This document shows, piece after piece, positions 12,121 to 23,190 of a DNA stretch of 64,000 nt. A program made the position numbers and the translations under genes. Numbering within the stretch: the first letter of the stretch is position 1; every line of letters begins with the position of its first letter. The notes beneath the pieces are model-generated. The model searched no databases. It saw only the letters and a list, made by a program, of their open reading frames with translations, and was not told the DNA's origin. The stretch covers positions 763,686-827,685 of the forward strand of contig NZ_CP024636.1 in NCBI RefSeq assembly GCF_009728735.1. The letters run 5' to 3'. The stretch is from Pantoea phytobeneficialis. Its GTDB lineage: Bacteria; Pseudomonadota; Gammaproteobacteria; Enterobacterales; Enterobacteriaceae.

Positions 12121-12121
12121 C

Positions 12122-12580
12122 ATGTTCCGTGGGGCAACGTTAGTCAATCTCGACAGCAAAGGGCGGCTGGCCGTACCAACACGCTATCGTGAATTGCTGA
12201 TCGCAGAGTCTCAGGGTCAAATGGTTTGCACCATCGACCTCCATCAGCCCTGCCTGCTGCTTTATACCCTGCCCGAATGGGAAATCATTGAGAAAAAGCT
12301 GTCTCGCTTATCCAGCATGAACCCCGCCGAGCGTCGCGTGCAGCGTCTGCTGTTGGGGCATGCCAGTGAGTGTCAGATGGATAATGCAGGCCGCTTGTTG
12401 TTGGCAAATACCCTTCGCCAACATGCGAGCCTGACGAAAGAAGTGATGCTGGTCGGCCAGTTCAACAAGTTTGAACTGTGGGATGAACAGACCTGGTATC
12501 AACAAGTTAAGGATGATATTGACGCAGAACAGTCAGCTCAGGAACCTTTATCTGAGCGGTTGCAGGACTTGTCGCTATAG
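12122..12580 (+). CDS. mraZ: Transcriptional regulator MraZ
   Basis: First gene of the division and cell wall cluster. The 152 residues equal the E. coli length. Two SpoVT/AbrB-like repeats are visible, each with a DxxGR motif ([16 protein letters not shown] near residue 10 and [10 protein letters not shown] near residue 84). MraZ forms ring-shaped oligomers that bind the mra promoter region and the cytoplasmic RsmH methyltransferase counteracts its effect. Start ATG 12122 follows GGGGTGAGGCT. The rsmH start is 2 nt after its stop. Confidence 0.96.
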   Translation: MFRGATLVNLDSKGRLAVPTRYRELLIAESQGQMVCTIDLHQPCLLLYTLPEWEIIEKKLSRLSSMNPAERRVQRLLLGHASECQMDNAGRLLLANTLRQHASLTKEVMLVGQFNKFELWDEQTWYQQVKDDIDAEQSAQEPLSERLQDLSL

Positions 12581-12582
12581 CT

Positions 12583-13524
12583 ATGCAGGAAAATTTCAAA
12601 CACACCACAGTGCTGCTGGATGAGGCGGTAAACGCTCTCAATATCAGGGAAGACGGCATATACATTGACGGCACTTTTGGTCGCGGTGGTCACTCCAGAT
12701 TGATCCTTTCGCAACTTGGCGCGAACGGGCAGCTACTGGCGATTGATCGCGATCCGCAAGCCATAGCCGCAGCCGCTGAGATAAAAGATCCGCGCTTCTC
12801 GATCGTGCATGGGCCGTTTTCGGCACTGGCGGAATACGTAACCGAGCGCGGGCTGACCGGCAAGATCGACGGTGTTTTACTCGATTTAGGCGTGTCATCG
12901 CCGCAGTTGGATGACGCAGAACGTGGTTTCTCTTTCATGCGTGATGGGCCGTTGGACATGCGCATGGACCCGACGCGTGGCCAGTCAGCGTCGGAATGGT
13001 TACTCAGCGCTGAAGAAGCCGATATCGCTTTTGTGCTGAAGACCTACGGTGAGGAACGTTTTGCCAAGCGCATTGCCCGGGCGATTGTCGAGCGCAACCG
13101 CGAGCAGCCGATGACGCGCACCAAAGAGTTGGCTGAAGTGATCGCTGCGGCAACACCGGTAAAAGATAAATTCAAGCATCCGGCGACCCGCAGTTTTCAG
13201 GCGATTCGTATCTGGATCAACAGTGAGCTGGAAGAGATCGACACCGCGCTGAAAGGGGCGTTGTCAGTACTGGCACCTGGCGGCAGATTGTCCGTGATCA
13301 GCTTCCACTCACTGGAGGATCGCCTGGTGAAACGCTTTATGCGCGATCAGAGTCGTGGTCCGCAAGTACCGGCAGGTATCCCAATGACCGAAACGCAGTT
13401 GAAGGCGTTGGGTGGTCGGGAACTGAAAACGCTTGGCAAGCTGGTGCCGGGCGATGCCGAAGTCGCTGATAACCCACGCGCACGCAGTTCGGTGCTGCGT
13501 ATTGCTGAAAGGACAGCGTCATGA
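12583..13524 (+). CDS. rsmH: 16S rRNA m4C1402 methyltransferase RsmH
   Basis: Methylates the N4 position of C1402 in 16S rRNA using S-adenosylmethionine. It is 313 residues, as in E. coli. The SAM-binding loop is at residues about 28-38 ([10 protein letters not shown]), and the family stretches [22 protein letters not shown] are split around residue 100-125. The C-terminal part carries [13 protein letters not shown]. Formerly called mraW. It overlaps ftsL by ATGA. Confidence 0.97.
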   Translation: MQENFKHTTVLLDEAVNALNIREDGIYIDGTFGRGGHSRLILSQLGANGQLLAIDRDPQAIAAAAEIKDPRFSIVHGPFSALAEYVTERGLTGKIDGVLLDLGVSSPQLDDAERGFSFMRDGPLDMRMDPTRGQSASEWLLSAEEADIAFVLKTYGEERFAKRIARAIVERNREQPMTRTKELAEVIAAATPVKDKFKHPATRSFQAIRIWINSELEEIDTALKGALSVLAPGGRLSVISFHSLEDRLVKRFMRDQSRGPQVPAGIPMTETQLKALGGRELKTLGKLVPGDAEVADNPRARSSVLRIAERTAS

Positions 13525-13841
13525 TCGGAAACGAGCGTCATAGCCTGCCCGGTGTCATTGGTGGCGATCTGCTGCGTTTTGGCAAGATTCCGGTGCTGTT
13601 GCTGGTGGCGGTCCTGATTTCCGCGATGCTGGTGGTCACGACCACGCATAAGACGCGTCGTCTGACGGCAGAACGTGAACAGTTGGTGCTGGAGCGTGAT
13701 GCCTTGGATATCGAGTGGCGCAACCTGATTCTGGAAGAGAACGCACTCGGCGATCACAGCCGGGTAGAACGAATCGCAACCGAGAAATTGCAAATGCAGC
13801 ATGTCGATCCTTCACAGGAAAACATTGTGGTGCAGCAATAA
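13521..13841 (+). CDS. ftsL: Cell division protein FtsL
   Basis: Bitopic inner-membrane protein of the FtsQLB complex, which activates septal peptidoglycan synthesis by FtsWI. A short cytoplasmic N-terminus is followed by one membrane segment (about residues 22-42) and a periplasmic leucine-zipper-like coiled coil with the conserved [19 protein letters not shown] region. At 106 residues it is about 15 shorter than E. coli FtsL; the shortfall is all in the cytoplasmic tail. The C-terminal 60 residues are almost identical. Start ATG 13521 overlaps the rsmH stop (ATGA). Confidence 0.95.
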   Translation: MIGNERHSLPGVIGGDLLRFGKIPVLLLVAVLISAMLVVTTTHKTRRLTAEREQLVLERDALDIEWRNLILEENALGDHSRVERIATEKLQMQHVDPSQENIVVQQ

Positions 13842-13857
13842 GGAATCTCAGAACCTG

Positions 13858-15624
13858 ATGAGCGGCGCAAGCAAAACGCTGAAGTTAAAAAAACCGGAAG
13901 ATAAGGCCAGCTTTGTAAGCTGGCGTTTTGCGTTGCTGTGCGGCTGTATTTTACTGGCGCTGGGTGGCCTGTTATCGCGTGTTGCCTGGTTGCAGGTGAT
14001 TAATCCTGACAAACTGGTGAAAGAAGGGGATTTGCGTTCACTGCGTGTGCAGGCAGTCCCTACCGCGCGTGGCATGATCAGCGATCGCGCCGGGCGTCCG
14101 TTGGCGGTCAGCGTGCCGGTGAACGCCATCTGGGCCGATCCGAAAGAACTGAATGAACACGGCGGCGTTTCTGTCGATAGCCGCTGGAAAGCGCTGTCGG
14201 ATGCGCTGTCGATCCCGCTCGATCAACTCGCCTCACGCATCAACGCCAACCCGAAAGGGCGTTTTGTTTATCTGGCACGTCAGGTGAACCCGGCGATCGG
14301 CGAATATGTCAAAAAACTCAAGCTTCCCGGTATCTATCTGCGTGAAGAGTCTCGCCGCTACTATCCGGCTGGTCAGGTTACTGCCCATCTGATTGGCTTT
14401 ACCAATATCGACGGTCAGGGCATTGAAGGCACAGAAAAAAGCTTCGACAAATGGCTGACCGGTGAACCTGGCGAACGTACGGTGCGTAAAGATCGTTACG
14501 GTCGCGTGATTGAAGATATCTCCTCGGTGGATAGCCGTGCTGCCCATAACCTGACGCTGAGCATTGATGAACGTTTGCAGGCGCTGGTGTATCGCGAACT
14601 GAATAACGCGGTGGCCTTTAACAAAGCCGAATCGGGTTCTGCGGTGTTGGTGGACGTTAACACCGGTGAAGTGCTGGCGATGGCTAACAGCCCGGCCTAT
14701 AACCCGAACAACCTTGCCAACACGCCAAAAGATGTGATGCGTAACCGCGCTATTACCGACATCTTCGAGCCTGGCTCCACCGTTAAGCCGATGGTGGTGA
14801 TGACTGCCCTGCAACGCGGCGTGGTGAAAGAAAACAGCGTACTGAATACCGTGCCTTATCGTATCAATGGTCATGAGATCAAAGATGTGGCGCGCTACAA
14901 CGAATTGACCCTGACCGGGGTCCTACAGAAGTCGAGTAACGTCGGGGTTTCACGTCTGGCGTTAGCGATGCCGTCCTCAGCACTCGTAGACACTTACGCG
15001 CGCTTTGGGCTGGGTAAGGCGACCAATTTGGGGTTGGTCGGAGAAAGCAGTGGCTTATATCCTCAAAAACAACGGTGGTCTGACATAGAGAGGGCCACCT
15101 TCTCTTTCGGCTACGGGCTAATGGTAACGCCGTTACAGTTAGCGCGAGTCTACGCAACCATTGGCAGCTATGGCGTCTATCGTCCGCTGTCGATTACCAA
15201 GGTTGATCCACCGGTTGCCGGTGAACGTGTTTTCCCGGAAGACCTGGTGAAAACCGTGGTGCATATGATGGAAAGCGTTGCTCTGCCGGGTGGCGGTGGC
15301 GTTAAGGCCGCCATCAAGGGCTATCGCATTGCGATCAAAACCGGTACTGCGAAGAAAGTCGGTCCCGATGGACGCTACGTCAATAAATACATTGCTTACA
15401 CCGCAGGCGTAGCGCCTGCCAGTCATCCTCGTTTTGCTTTGGTGGTGGTGATCAACGATCCCCAGGCCGGTAAATATTATGGTGGTGCGGTCTCCGCACC
15501 GGTGTTTGGTGCCATCATGGGCGGCGTACTGCGTACCATGAACATCGAACCCGATGCGCTACCGGTAAATGATAAGAACGATTTGGTGAAGAGCCAGAGT
15601 GAGGAATCAAGTGACAGATCGTAA
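13858..15624 (+). CDS. ftsI: Peptidoglycan D,D-transpeptidase FtsI (PBP3)
   Basis: Septal class B penicillin-binding protein that cross-links peptidoglycan at the division site with FtsW. From ATG 13858 it has 588 residues, equal to E. coli, with one N-terminal membrane anchor (about 20-40), a pedestal domain and a C-terminal transpeptidase domain. The penicilloyl-serine motifs are visible: STVK (S307, K310), SSN (about 359-361) and KTGT (about 494-497). The AAGGA ribosome binding site is unusually far (about 13 nt), similar to E. coli. It is the target of beta-lactams such as aztreonam in the family. The C-terminus overlaps the murE start. Confidence 0.97.
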   Translation: MSGASKTLKLKKPEDKASFVSWRFALLCGCILLALGGLLSRVAWLQVINPDKLVKEGDLRSLRVQAVPTARGMISDRAGRPLAVSVPVNAIWADPKELNEHGGVSVDSRWKALSDALSIPLDQLASRINANPKGRFVYLARQVNPAIGEYVKKLKLPGIYLREESRRYYPAGQVTAHLIGFTNIDGQGIEGTEKSFDKWLTGEPGERTVRKDRYGRVIEDISSVDSRAAHNLTLSIDERLQALVYRELNNAVAFNKAESGSAVLVDVNTGEVLAMANSPAYNPNNLANTPKDVMRNRAITDIFEPGSTVKPMVVMTALQRGVVKENSVLNTVPYRINGHEIKDVARYNELTLTGVLQKSSNVGVSRLALAMPSSALVDTYARFGLGKATNLGLVGESSGLYPQKQRWSDIERATFSFGYGLMVTPLQLARVYATIGSYGVYRPLSITKVDPPVAGERVFPEDLVKTVVHMMESVALPGGGGVKAAIKGYRIAIKTGTAKKVGPDGRYVNKYIAYTAGVAPASHPRFALVVVINDPQAGKYYGGAVSAPVFGAIMGGVLRTMNIEPDALPVNDKNDLVKSQSEESSDRS

Positions 15625-17098
15625 CCTGCGCGACTTACTGGCCCCTTGGGTGCCGGGCGCGCCGGCGCGTCCACTCCGTGACATGACACTGGATAGCCGC
15701 TCTGCGGCTTCTGGCGATCTGTTTATCGCCGTGGCGGGCCATCATGCTGATGGACGTCGATTTATTCCGCAGGCTATTGCCCAGGGCGTGGCGGCAGTGA
15801 TTGCCGAAGCCGAAGGTGAAGCCAGCGATGGAGATATCCGCGAGATACATGGTGTCCCGGTTATCTATCTGGCGCAGTTGCCGCAGCGTCTCTCGGCACT
15901 GGCTGGACGCTTTTATCAGCAACCTGCTGAAAAACTGAAATTAATTGGTGTCACCGGCACCAACGGCAAAACCACCACCACCCAATTGATCGCGCAGTGG
16001 GCCAATCTGCTGGGCGAGACGGGCGCGGTGATGGGGACGGTGGGTAATGGTCTGTATGGCCAACTGGCACCGACGGAAAATACCACCGGTTCCGCCGTGG
16101 ATGTTCAGCATGTCCTGCACGACCTGGTAGGCCAGGGCGCAACGCTGGCGGCGATGGAAGTGTCGTCGCATGGCCTGGTACAGCATCGTGTTGCTGCTCT
16201 GCCGTTTGCTGCTGCGGTGTTTACCAATCTGAGTCGCGATCACCTCGATTATCACGGTGATATGCAAAGCTACGAAGCGGCCAAATGGTTGTTGTTCTCT
16301 GAACACCATGTTGGTGCGGCGATTATCAACGCGGATGACGAGGTTGGACGTCGTTGGCTGGCAAACCTGCCGGATGCCGTTGCCGTCACCATGGCGGATA
16401 ACCTGCAACCCGGTTGTCATGGCCGCTGGCTGAAAGCCACCGCCGTAAACTATCACGATGGCGGGGCGCATATCCGCTTCAGCTCCAGTTGGGGTGATGG
16501 CGAGTTTGACAGCCGCCTGATGGGGGCTTTTAACGTTAGCAACCTGTTGCTGGCTTTGGCAACGCTGCTGTCGCTGGAATACCCACTGGATGCCCTGGTC
16601 AGCAGCGCATCGCAGTTACTGCCGGTCACAGGTCGCATGGAAGTGTTTAGTGCGCCGGAAAAACCTACGGTAGTGGTTGATTACGCCCATACGCCAGATG
16701 CGCTGGAGAAAGCGCTGGAAGCAGCGCGCCTGCACTGTAAAGGTCAGTTATGGTGCCTGTTTGGTTGTGGTGGCGATCGCGATAAAGGCAAGCGCCCGCT
16801 GATGGGGGCGATTGCTGAACAGTTTGCTGACGTGGTGGTGATCACCGATGACAACCCACGTAGTGAAGATCCGCAGGCAATCGTGAATGACATCTTGACC
16901 GGATTGCTCGACCCTGGCCGCGCGCGCGTGGTAGCGGGGCGGGCGCAGGCGGTCACCAACGCCATTATGCAAGCCAAAGCCGAGGATATCGTGCTGGTGG
17001 CAGGTAAAGGGCACGAAGATTATCAGATCGTCGGCAATCGCCGCCTGGACTATTCCGACCGCGACACGGTCGCCCGTTTACTGGGGGTGATGGCATGA
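15611..17098 (+). CDS. murE: UDP-MurNAc-tripeptide ligase MurE
   Basis: Cytosolic ATP-dependent ligase adding meso-diaminopimelate to UDP-MurNAc-L-Ala-D-Glu. Start GTG 15611, after GAGGAATCAA, yields 495 residues as in E. coli, beginning [15 protein letters not shown]. The ATP-binding P-loop is [13 protein letters not shown] (about residues 112-124), and the DNPR motif near residue 413 is the meso-DAP selectivity signature. It overlaps ftsI by 14 nt and murF by ATGA, so the cluster is tightly coupled. Confidence 0.97.
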   Translation: MTDRNLRDLLAPWVPGAPARPLRDMTLDSRSAASGDLFIAVAGHHADGRRFIPQAIAQGVAAVIAEAEGEASDGDIREIHGVPVIYLAQLPQRLSALAGRFYQQPAEKLKLIGVTGTNGKTTTTQLIAQWANLLGETGAVMGTVGNGLYGQLAPTENTTGSAVDVQHVLHDLVGQGATLAAMEVSSHGLVQHRVAALPFAAAVFTNLSRDHLDYHGDMQSYEAAKWLLFSEHHVGAAIINADDEVGRRWLANLPDAVAVTMADNLQPGCHGRWLKATAVNYHDGGAHIRFSSSWGDGEFDSRLMGAFNVSNLLLALATLLSLEYPLDALVSSASQLLPVTGRMEVFSAPEKPTVVVDYAHTPDALEKALEAARLHCKGQLWCLFGCGGDRDKGKRPLMGAIAEQFADVVVITDDNPRSEDPQAIVNDILTGLLDPGRARVVAGRAQAVTNAIMQAKAEDIVLVAGKGHEDYQIVGNRRLDYSDRDTVARLLGVMA

Positions 17099-18456
17099 TC
17101 CCGATTTCCCTCGACACACTGGCGAACGTCAGTGGCGGTACGTTGTACGGTAGCGATGCAACCGTCAACGACGTGGTCACTGATACCCGAAAAGTGACAG
17201 CAGGATGCCTGTTTGTCGCCCTGGTGGGTGAACGCTTTGATGCACACGACTTTGTCGGCGATGCGATCGCCAGTGGCGCGCAAGCGTTGCTGGTAAGTAA
17301 GCACTTGCCTGTGGCGGTACCGCAGGTCGTGGTGACCGACACCCGTATCGCTTTTGGTCAACTGGCTGCCTGGGTGCGCCAACAGGCAAAAGCCCGTGTG
17401 GTCGCGTTGACCGGCTCGTCCGGCAAAACCTCGGTTAAAGAGATGACCGCAGCGATTCTGCGCGAGTGTGGTGAGACGCTGTATACCGCCGGTAACCTGA
17501 ATAATGACTTCGGCGTGCCGATGACGCTGCTGCGTCTGACCAAAGACCATGACTACGCGGTGATTGAGCTGGGTGCGAACCACCAGGGCGAGATTGCCTA
17601 TACCACCGATTTAACACGCCCGGAGACGGCGCTGGTGAATAACCTTGCCGCAGCGCATCTGGAAGGTTTCGGTTCGCTTGCCGGTGTCGCCAAAGCCAAA
17701 GGTGAGATTTTTGGTGGCTTACCAGAGCATGGCACGGCCATTATCAACGCCGACAGCAATGATCTGGCGAACTGGCAACCGTTGCTGTCGGGTAAAACCT
17801 TGTGGCGTTTTTCACCACAACCGCAAGCTGAGGTGGAGTTTGGTGCCAGCGATATCCAACTGCGCGCCGATGCCACCGCATTCACGCTGCACACCCCGCG
17901 CGGTGATATCGCGGTGACGCTACCGCTGCCGGGCCGCCACAATATTGCCAACGCCCTGGCCGCAGCCGCGTTGGCACTGTCGGTAGATGCACCTCTCAGC
18001 GCAATTCAGGCAGGTCTGACGAAATTACAGCCTGTTCCAGGCCGCCTCTTCCCGGTTCGTCTGGCTGAGCATCAACTGCTGATTGATGATAGCTACAACG
18101 CCAATGTGGGATCGATGACTGCTGCCGCGCAGGTGCTGGGCGATATGCCGGGCTATCGCGTCATGGTGGTCGGCGATATGGCGGAACTTGGTGATGAGAC
18201 GGAGTCCTGTCACCGTCAGGTCGGCGAGGCGGCGAAAGCCGCTGGAATTGATTGTGTACTGAGCACCGGACGCTTTAGTCAGTTGATCAGTGAAAACAGT
18301 GGCAATGGCGAACATTTCGCCAGCAAAGCCGCGCTGATTGAACGTTTACGGACGTTATTGTCCGAACATCAGGAGTTAACGATTTTGATTAAAGGTTCGC
18401 GTAGTGCCGCCATGGAGCAGGTAGTACAGAGCTTACAGGAGAAAGGAACATGTTAG
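17095..18456 (+). CDS. murF: UDP-MurNAc-pentapeptide synthetase MurF
   Basis: Adds D-Ala-D-Ala to UDP-MurNAc-tripeptide, the last cytoplasmic ligase step. It is 453 residues (E. coli 452). The Mur ligase architecture is clear: an N-terminal UDP-substrate domain, central ATPase domain with [13 protein letters not shown] (about residue 104), the [12 protein letters not shown] metal/ATP site, and a C-terminal Rossmann-like domain. Start ATG 17095 overlaps the murE stop and the end overlaps mraY by 7 nt. Confidence 0.97.
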   Translation: MIPISLDTLANVSGGTLYGSDATVNDVVTDTRKVTAGCLFVALVGERFDAHDFVGDAIASGAQALLVSKHLPVAVPQVVVTDTRIAFGQLAAWVRQQAKARVVALTGSSGKTSVKEMTAAILRECGETLYTAGNLNNDFGVPMTLLRLTKDHDYAVIELGANHQGEIAYTTDLTRPETALVNNLAAAHLEGFGSLAGVAKAKGEIFGGLPEHGTAIINADSNDLANWQPLLSGKTLWRFSPQPQAEVEFGASDIQLRADATAFTLHTPRGDIAVTLPLPGRHNIANALAAAALALSVDAPLSAIQAGLTKLQPVPGRLFPVRLAEHQLLIDDSYNANVGSMTAAAQVLGDMPGYRVMVVGDMAELGDETESCHRQVGEAAKAAGIDCVLSTGRFSQLISENSGNGEHFASKAALIERLRTLLSEHQELTILIKGSRSAAMEQVVQSLQEKGTC

Positions 18457-19532
18457 TTTGGCTGGCCGAGCATCTGGTCGCACTTTATTCAGGCTTTAAC
18501 GTCTTTTCCTATTTGACGTTTCGCGCCATTGTCAGCCTGCTGACCGCTCTGTTCCTCTCTCTGTGGATGGGCCCACGCCTGATTGCCTGGCTGCAAAAGC
18601 TGCAAATTGGTCAGGTGGTACGTAACGATGGCCCTGAGTCGCACTTCAGTAAGCGCGGCACCCCGACAATGGGCGGTCTGATGATTCTCACTTCCATCAC
18701 TGTATCGGTGTTGATGTGGGCGTATCCGTCCAACCCGTATGTCTGGTGCGTATTGGTGGTACTGGTTGGATTCGGTGTGATTGGCTTTGTCGATGATTAC
18801 CGCAAAGTGGTACGCAAAGACACCAAAGGGTTAATCGCCCGCTGGAAATACTTCTGGATGTCGGTGATTTCGCTCGGTGTGGCGTTCGCGCTCTACCTGG
18901 CGGGTAAAGACACCCCGGCGACAGAGCTGGTGGTGCCGTTCTTCAAAGACATCATGCCGCAGCTGGGGCTGTTTTACATTCTGCTGGCTTACTTTGTGAT
19001 TGTGGGGACGGGGAACGCCGTCAACCTGACCGACGGTCTGGATGGTTTGGCAATCATGCCGACCGTGTTCGTCGCTGCCGGCTTTGCGCTGGTCGCCTGG
19101 GCGACCGGTAACGTGAAGTTTGCTGAGTATCTGCATATCCCTTATCTGCGTCATGCGGGGGAACTGGTGATCGTGTGTACCGCGATTGTCGGTGCAGGCC
19201 TCGGTTTCCTGTGGTTCAACACCTATCCGGCGCAAGTTTTTATGGGTGATGTCGGTTCGCTGGCGCTGGGTGGCGCGCTCGGTACCATCGCGGTGTTGCT
19301 GCGTCAGGAATTTTTGCTGGTGATCATGGGTGGCGTGTTCGTGGTAGAGACGCTGTCAGTGATCCTCCAGGTGGGGTCGTTCAAGCTGCGCGGACAACGC
19401 ATTTTCCGCATGGCACCGATTCACCATCACTATGAATTGAAAGGCTGGCCGGAGCCGCGCGTGATCGTGCGCTTCTGGATTATTTCGCTGATGCTGGTGC
19501 TGATTGGCCTGGCAACGCTGAAGGTACGTTAA
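18450..19532 (+). CDS. mraY: Phospho-MurNAc-pentapeptide transferase MraY
   Basis: Integral inner-membrane enzyme that moves phospho-MurNAc-pentapeptide to undecaprenyl phosphate, making lipid I. It is 360 residues with about ten membrane segments, the same length as E. coli. Catalytic motifs are visible: FVDDYRK (Asp pair, about residues 114-120), [13 protein letters not shown] (about 190-202) and the HHH-containing [12 protein letters not shown] (about 322-333). The ribosome binding site GGAGAAAGGA lies inside the murF end. Confidence 0.97.
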   Translation: MLVWLAEHLVALYSGFNVFSYLTFRAIVSLLTALFLSLWMGPRLIAWLQKLQIGQVVRNDGPESHFSKRGTPTMGGLMILTSITVSVLMWAYPSNPYVWCVLVVLVGFGVIGFVDDYRKVVRKDTKGLIARWKYFWMSVISLGVAFALYLAGKDTPATELVVPFFKDIMPQLGLFYILLAYFVIVGTGNAVNLTDGLDGLAIMPTVFVAAGFALVAWATGNVKFAEYLHIPYLRHAGELVIVCTAIVGAGLGFLWFNTYPAQVFMGDVGSLALGGALGTIAVLLRQEFLLVIMGGVFVVETLSVILQVGSFKLRGQRIFRMAPIHHHYELKGWPEPRVIVRFWIISLMLVLIGLATLKVR

Positions 19533-19534
19533 TC

Positions 19535-20851
19535 ATGGCTGACTATCGGGGCAGAAAAGTCGTCATCATCGGGTTGGGGCTGACCGGCCTCTCCTGTGTT
19601 GATTTCTTTTTAGCGCAGGGCGTAACGCCCCGCGTGATGGACACCCGTGTGTCACCGCCGGGTCTGGATAAGCTGCCAGAACAGGTGGAGCGCTATGTCG
19701 GTGGACTGAACAACGACTGGTTGCTGGCGGCCGATTTAATTATCGCCAGCCCAGGTATTGCCCTTGCGCACCCGGCGTTGAGCGAAGCGGCAGATGCCGG
19801 TATCGAAATCGTGGGTGATATCGAGCTGTTCTGTCGTGAAGCGCAGGCACCGATTGTGGCGATTACCGGCTCTAACGGTAAAAGCACCGTGACCACCCTG
19901 GTGGGCGAAATGGCGCGTGCCGCAGGCTGGCAGGTGGGCGTGGGTGGCAATATCGGTTTACCGGCGTTGTCACTGCTGAAATCCCCGGCTCAGCTGTACG
20001 TGCTGGAACTCTCCAGCTTCCAGCTGGAAACCACTTACAGCTTGAAAGCGGCAGCGGCGACCATCCTCAACGTGACGGAAGATCATATGGATCGCTATCC
20101 GTTGGGCATGCAGCAGTACCGCGCTGCCAAACTGCGCATCTACGAAAACGCCCGGATTTGTGTGGTTAACGCCGATGACGGCATGACCATGCCGGTACGC
20201 GGTGCCGATACCCGCTGCGTCAGCTTTGGTATCGATATCGGTGATTATCATCTCAACCGGCAGCAGGGCAGTACCTGGCTGCGCGTGAAAGGTGAGAAGG
20301 TGCTGAACACCGACGAAATGAAGTTGGTGGGGCAACACAACTTCACCAATGCGTTAGCGGCGCTGGCGCTGGCTGATGCGGTGAATATCCCGCGAGCCTC
20401 CAGCCTGAAAGCGCTGACCACCTTTACCGGCTTGCCGCATCGCTTCCAACTGGCACATGAAGCGCACGGTATTCGTTGGATTAACGACTCCAAAGCCACC
20501 AATGTTGGCAGCACTGAAGCCGCGTTGAATGGTTTGCAGGTCAAAGGCACGCTGTGGCTATTGCTGGGCGGCGATGGTAAATCCGCTGATTTCAGCCCGT
20601 TGGCGCGTTATCTGCAAGGTGACAACGTGCGACTGTTCTGCTTTGGCCGTGACGGCGATGCACTGGCGGCCTTACGGCCGGACGTGGCTACCCGCACTGA
20701 AACCATGCAGCAGGCAATGGAACAGATCGCGCAGCAGGCAAAAGCGGGCGATATGGTGCTGCTGTCACCAGCCTGCGCCAGCCTCGATCAGTTCCGTAAT
20801 TTTGAACAGCGTGGCGATCAGTTCGCGCAACTGGCGAAGGAGTTAGGCTGA
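19535..20851 (+). CDS. murD: UDP-MurNAc-L-alanine:D-glutamate ligase MurD
   Basis: Cytosolic ATP-dependent ligase adding D-glutamate. It is 438 residues as in E. coli. An N-terminal Rossmann-type domain ([13 protein letters not shown]) is followed by the ATPase domain with [13 protein letters not shown] (about residue 110) and the C-terminal domain with [12 protein letters not shown]. It lies 2 nt after mraY, and its TGA shares one base with the ATG of ftsW (TGATG). Confidence 0.97.
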   Translation: MADYRGRKVVIIGLGLTGLSCVDFFLAQGVTPRVMDTRVSPPGLDKLPEQVERYVGGLNNDWLLAADLIIASPGIALAHPALSEAADAGIEIVGDIELFCREAQAPIVAITGSNGKSTVTTLVGEMARAAGWQVGVGGNIGLPALSLLKSPAQLYVLELSSFQLETTYSLKAAAATILNVTEDHMDRYPLGMQQYRAAKLRIYENARICVVNADDGMTMPVRGADTRCVSFGIDIGDYHLNRQQGSTWLRVKGEKVLNTDEMKLVGQHNFTNALAALALADAVNIPRASSLKALTTFTGLPHRFQLAHEAHGIRWINDSKATNVGSTEAALNGLQVKGTLWLLLGGDGKSADFSPLARYLQGDNVRLFCFGRDGDALAALRPDVATRTETMQQAMEQIAQQAKAGDMVLLSPACASLDQFRNFEQRGDQFAQLAKELG

Positions 20852-22065
20852 TGCGCATTCCCGGTGCCGGTGTAGCCAGCTTCCTCTCCCTGCGCCTGAA
20901 AGATTGGGTGATGGGCGCGCGGGAAAACGAAGATGCGCCGGTGGTGCTGTACGACCGCACGCTGCTGTGGCTGACGTTTGGTCTGGCCCTGGTGGGCTTC
21001 ATTATGGTGACCTCGGCCTCAATGCCGGTGGGGCAGCGCTTGAATGAAGACCCGTTCTATTTTGCCAAGCGTGATGCTTTTTATATCGCACTGGCGTTCG
21101 GTATGGCGCTGGTCACTTTGCGCGTGCCGATGGATTTTTGGCAACGCTACAGCAATGCCATGCTGGTGGTGTCCGTAGTGATGCTGCTGGTGGTGCTGGT
21201 GGTGGGTAGCTCGGTCAACGGTGCATCGCGCTGGATTGCATTGGGACCGCTGCGTATTCAGCCTGCGGAGCTATCGAAGCTGTCGCTGTTCTGCTATCTC
21301 GCCAGCTATCTGGTGCGCAAAGTGGAAGAGGTACGTAACAACTTCTGGGGCTTCTGTAAACCGATGGGCGTGATGGTGGTGCTGGCGGTGTTACTGCTGG
21401 CGCAGCCCGACCTCGGAACGGTGGTGGTGCTGTTTGTCACCACGCTGGCGATGCTGTTTCTGGCAGGTGCGAAGTTGTGGCAGTTCCTCGCAATCATCGG
21501 TTCCGGTATTTTCGCCGTGGTGCTGCTGATTATCGCGGAACCCTATCGTATGCGTCGTGTGACGTCTTTCTGGAACCCGTGGGAAGATCCGTTTGGTAGC
21601 GGCTACCAGTTAACCCAGTCATTGATGGCGTTTGGCCGTGGTGAGTTCTGGGGGCAGGGGCTGGGCAACTCGGTGCAGAAACTGGAGTATCTGCCGGAAG
21701 CGCATACCGACTTTATCTTCTCCATCATCGGTGAAGAATTGGGTTATGCCGGTGTGGTTTTGGCGCTGTTGATGGTATTCTTCGTCGCTTTTCGCGCGAT
21801 GTCGATTGGCCGTCGCGCGCTGGAGATCGACCAACGTTTTTCCGGCTTTCTGGCCTGTTCCATCGGCGTATGGTTCAGCTTCCAGGCATTGGTTAACGTC
21901 GGTGCGGCTGCCGGTATGCTGCCGACCAAAGGTCTGACGTTACCGCTAATTAGTTACGGTGGTTCCAGTTTGATCATTATGTCGACGGCCATCGTGTTTT
22001 TGTTGCGCATAGATTATGAAACGCGTCTGGCGAAAGCCCAGGCGTTTACCCGAGGTGGTCGATGA
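20851..22065 (+). CDS. ftsW: Septal peptidoglycan glycosyltransferase FtsW
   Basis: SEDS-family polymerase that, with FtsI, builds septal glycan strands from lipid II. It has 404 residues, about ten fewer than E. coli FtsW, the difference being at the N- and C-terminal tails, and roughly ten membrane segments. SEDS hallmarks are visible: [21 protein letters not shown] split near residues 125-150 and the loop with GEELGYAG around residue 296, which includes the catalytic-region acidic residue context. Start ATG 20851 overlaps murD by 1 nt; end overlaps murG by ATGA. Confidence 0.96.
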   Translation: MRIPGAGVASFLSLRLKDWVMGARENEDAPVVLYDRTLLWLTFGLALVGFIMVTSASMPVGQRLNEDPFYFAKRDAFYIALAFGMALVTLRVPMDFWQRYSNAMLVVSVVMLLVVLVVGSSVNGASRWIALGPLRIQPAELSKLSLFCYLASYLVRKVEEVRNNFWGFCKPMGVMVVLAVLLLAQPDLGTVVVLFVTTLAMLFLAGAKLWQFLAIIGSGIFAVVLLIIAEPYRMRRVTSFWNPWEDPFGSGYQLTQSLMAFGRGEFWGQGLGNSVQKLEYLPEAHTDFIFSIIGEELGYAGVVLALLMVFFVAFRAMSIGRRALEIDQRFSGFLACSIGVWFSFQALVNVGAAAGMLPTKGLTLPLISYGGSSLIIMSTAIVFLLRIDYETRLAKAQAFTRGGR

Positions 22066-23120
22066 GTGGGAAGCGACTGATGGTGATGGCAGGTGGAACC
22101 GGTGGACATGTGTTCCCTGGTCTGGCTGTCGCCCATCATCTGATGGAACAGGGCTGGCAGGTACGCTGGCTGGGGACCGCCGATCGCATGGAAGCCGATC
22201 TGGTGCCAAAACATGGTATCGAGATTGATTTTATCCGCATCAGCGGATTACGTGGCAAAGGGATGAAAGCCCAACTGCTGGCACCGCTGCGCATCTTTAA
22301 TGCCTGGCGTCAGGCGCGCCGCATCATGAAGAACTGGCAGCCAGATGTGGTATTGGGTATGGGCGGTTATGTGTCTGGCCCTGGTGGTCTGGCGGCATGG
22401 AGCTGCGGTATCCCGGTGGTGCTGCATGAACAGAACGGTATCGCCGGGCTGACCAACAAATGGCTGGCAAAGATCGCCAGCAAAGTGATGCAGGCTTTTC
22501 CCGGCGCATTCCCCAATGCGGATGTGGTTGGAAACCCGGTACGTACCGATGTGTTGGCACTGCCGTTACCTGCTGAACGCCTGACTGGCCGTAGCGGTCC
22601 GGTACGTGTGCTGGTCGTAGGGGGCAGCCAGGGGGCGCGTATCCTCAATCAGACGCTGCCGCAGGTTGCCGCTGAACTGGGTGATGTCATCACGTTATGG
22701 CATCAGACCGGCAAAGGTGCGCTGGAGACGGTGCAACAGGCGTATCGCGATGCCGGTCAGCCGCAGCATAAAGTCACCGAGTTCATCGATGACATGGCTG
22801 CTGCTTATGCCTGGGCTGATGTGGTGGTGTGCCGTTCCGGTGCGCTGACCGTCAGTGAAGTGGCCGCCGCAGGCTTACCGGCGATTTTCGTGCCTTTCAT
22901 GCATAAAGATCGTCAGCAGTACTGGAATGCGTTGCCGCTGGAGCAGGCGGGCGCAGCCAAAATTTTTGAGCAGCCGCAGTTCACCGCAGCTGTGGTCGCG
23001 GAGACGCTGCGCCACTGGGATCGCGCTACCTTGCTGGAGATGGCAGAAAAAGCCCGCCAGGTGGCGATTCCCGATGCAACTGAACGGGTTGCTCAGGAAG
23101 TTGCGCGCGCCGCGAAGTAA
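22062..23120 (+). CDS. murG: Lipid II synthase MurG (GlcNAc transferase)
   Basis: Peripheral inner-membrane glycosyltransferase (GT28) converting lipid I to lipid II. It has 352 residues (E. coli 355). The glycine-rich loops [10 protein letters not shown] (about residues 12-21) and [11 protein letters not shown] (about 102-112) contact lipid I phosphates, and the C-terminal domain with GGSQGAR and [10 protein letters not shown] binds UDP-GlcNAc. Overlaps ftsW by ATGA; a 70-bp gap with a small hairpin follows. Confidence 0.97.
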   Translation: MSGKRLMVMAGGTGGHVFPGLAVAHHLMEQGWQVRWLGTADRMEADLVPKHGIEIDFIRISGLRGKGMKAQLLAPLRIFNAWRQARRIMKNWQPDVVLGMGGYVSGPGGLAAWSCGIPVVLHEQNGIAGLTNKWLAKIASKVMQAFPGAFPNADVVGNPVRTDVLALPLPAERLTGRSGPVRVLVVGGSQGARILNQTLPQVAAELGDVITLWHQTGKGALETVQQAYRDAGQPQHKVTEFIDDMAAAYAWADVVVCRSGALTVSEVAAAGLPAIFVPFMHKDRQQYWNALPLEQAGAAKIFEQPQFTAAVVAETLRHWDRATLLEMAEKARQVAIPDATERVAQEVARAAK

Positions 23121-23145
23121 GTTAATCGGTCAGTCAGATTGACCC

Positions 23146-23162
23146 GTACCTGGTTCAGGTAC
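23146..23162 (+). other. Small perfect hairpin between murG and murC
   Basis: GTACCTG (23146-23152), a 3-nt loop and CAGGTAC (23156-23162) in the 70-bp murG-murC gap, one of the few real gaps in the dcw cluster. It has no T run, so it is not an intrinsic terminator. It could affect transcript stability or processing; function unknown. Confidence 0.45.
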
Positions 23163-23190
23163 AAATGGAAAACACAGGTAACAGAGACAG

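Larger units (their letters stand above)
11629..12121. other. cra-mraZ intergenic region with mra promoter
   Basis: About 490 bp. At its start GTGGGG (11633-11638) pairs with CCCCAC (11649-11654), a weak terminator for cra. A 7-bp inverted repeat in AT-rich DNA lies at 11889-11915 (TTTTCGC/GCGAAAA). The last 100 bp hold the mra promoter and the MraZ-type repeats listed separately. No additional gene is seen. Confidence 0.6.
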
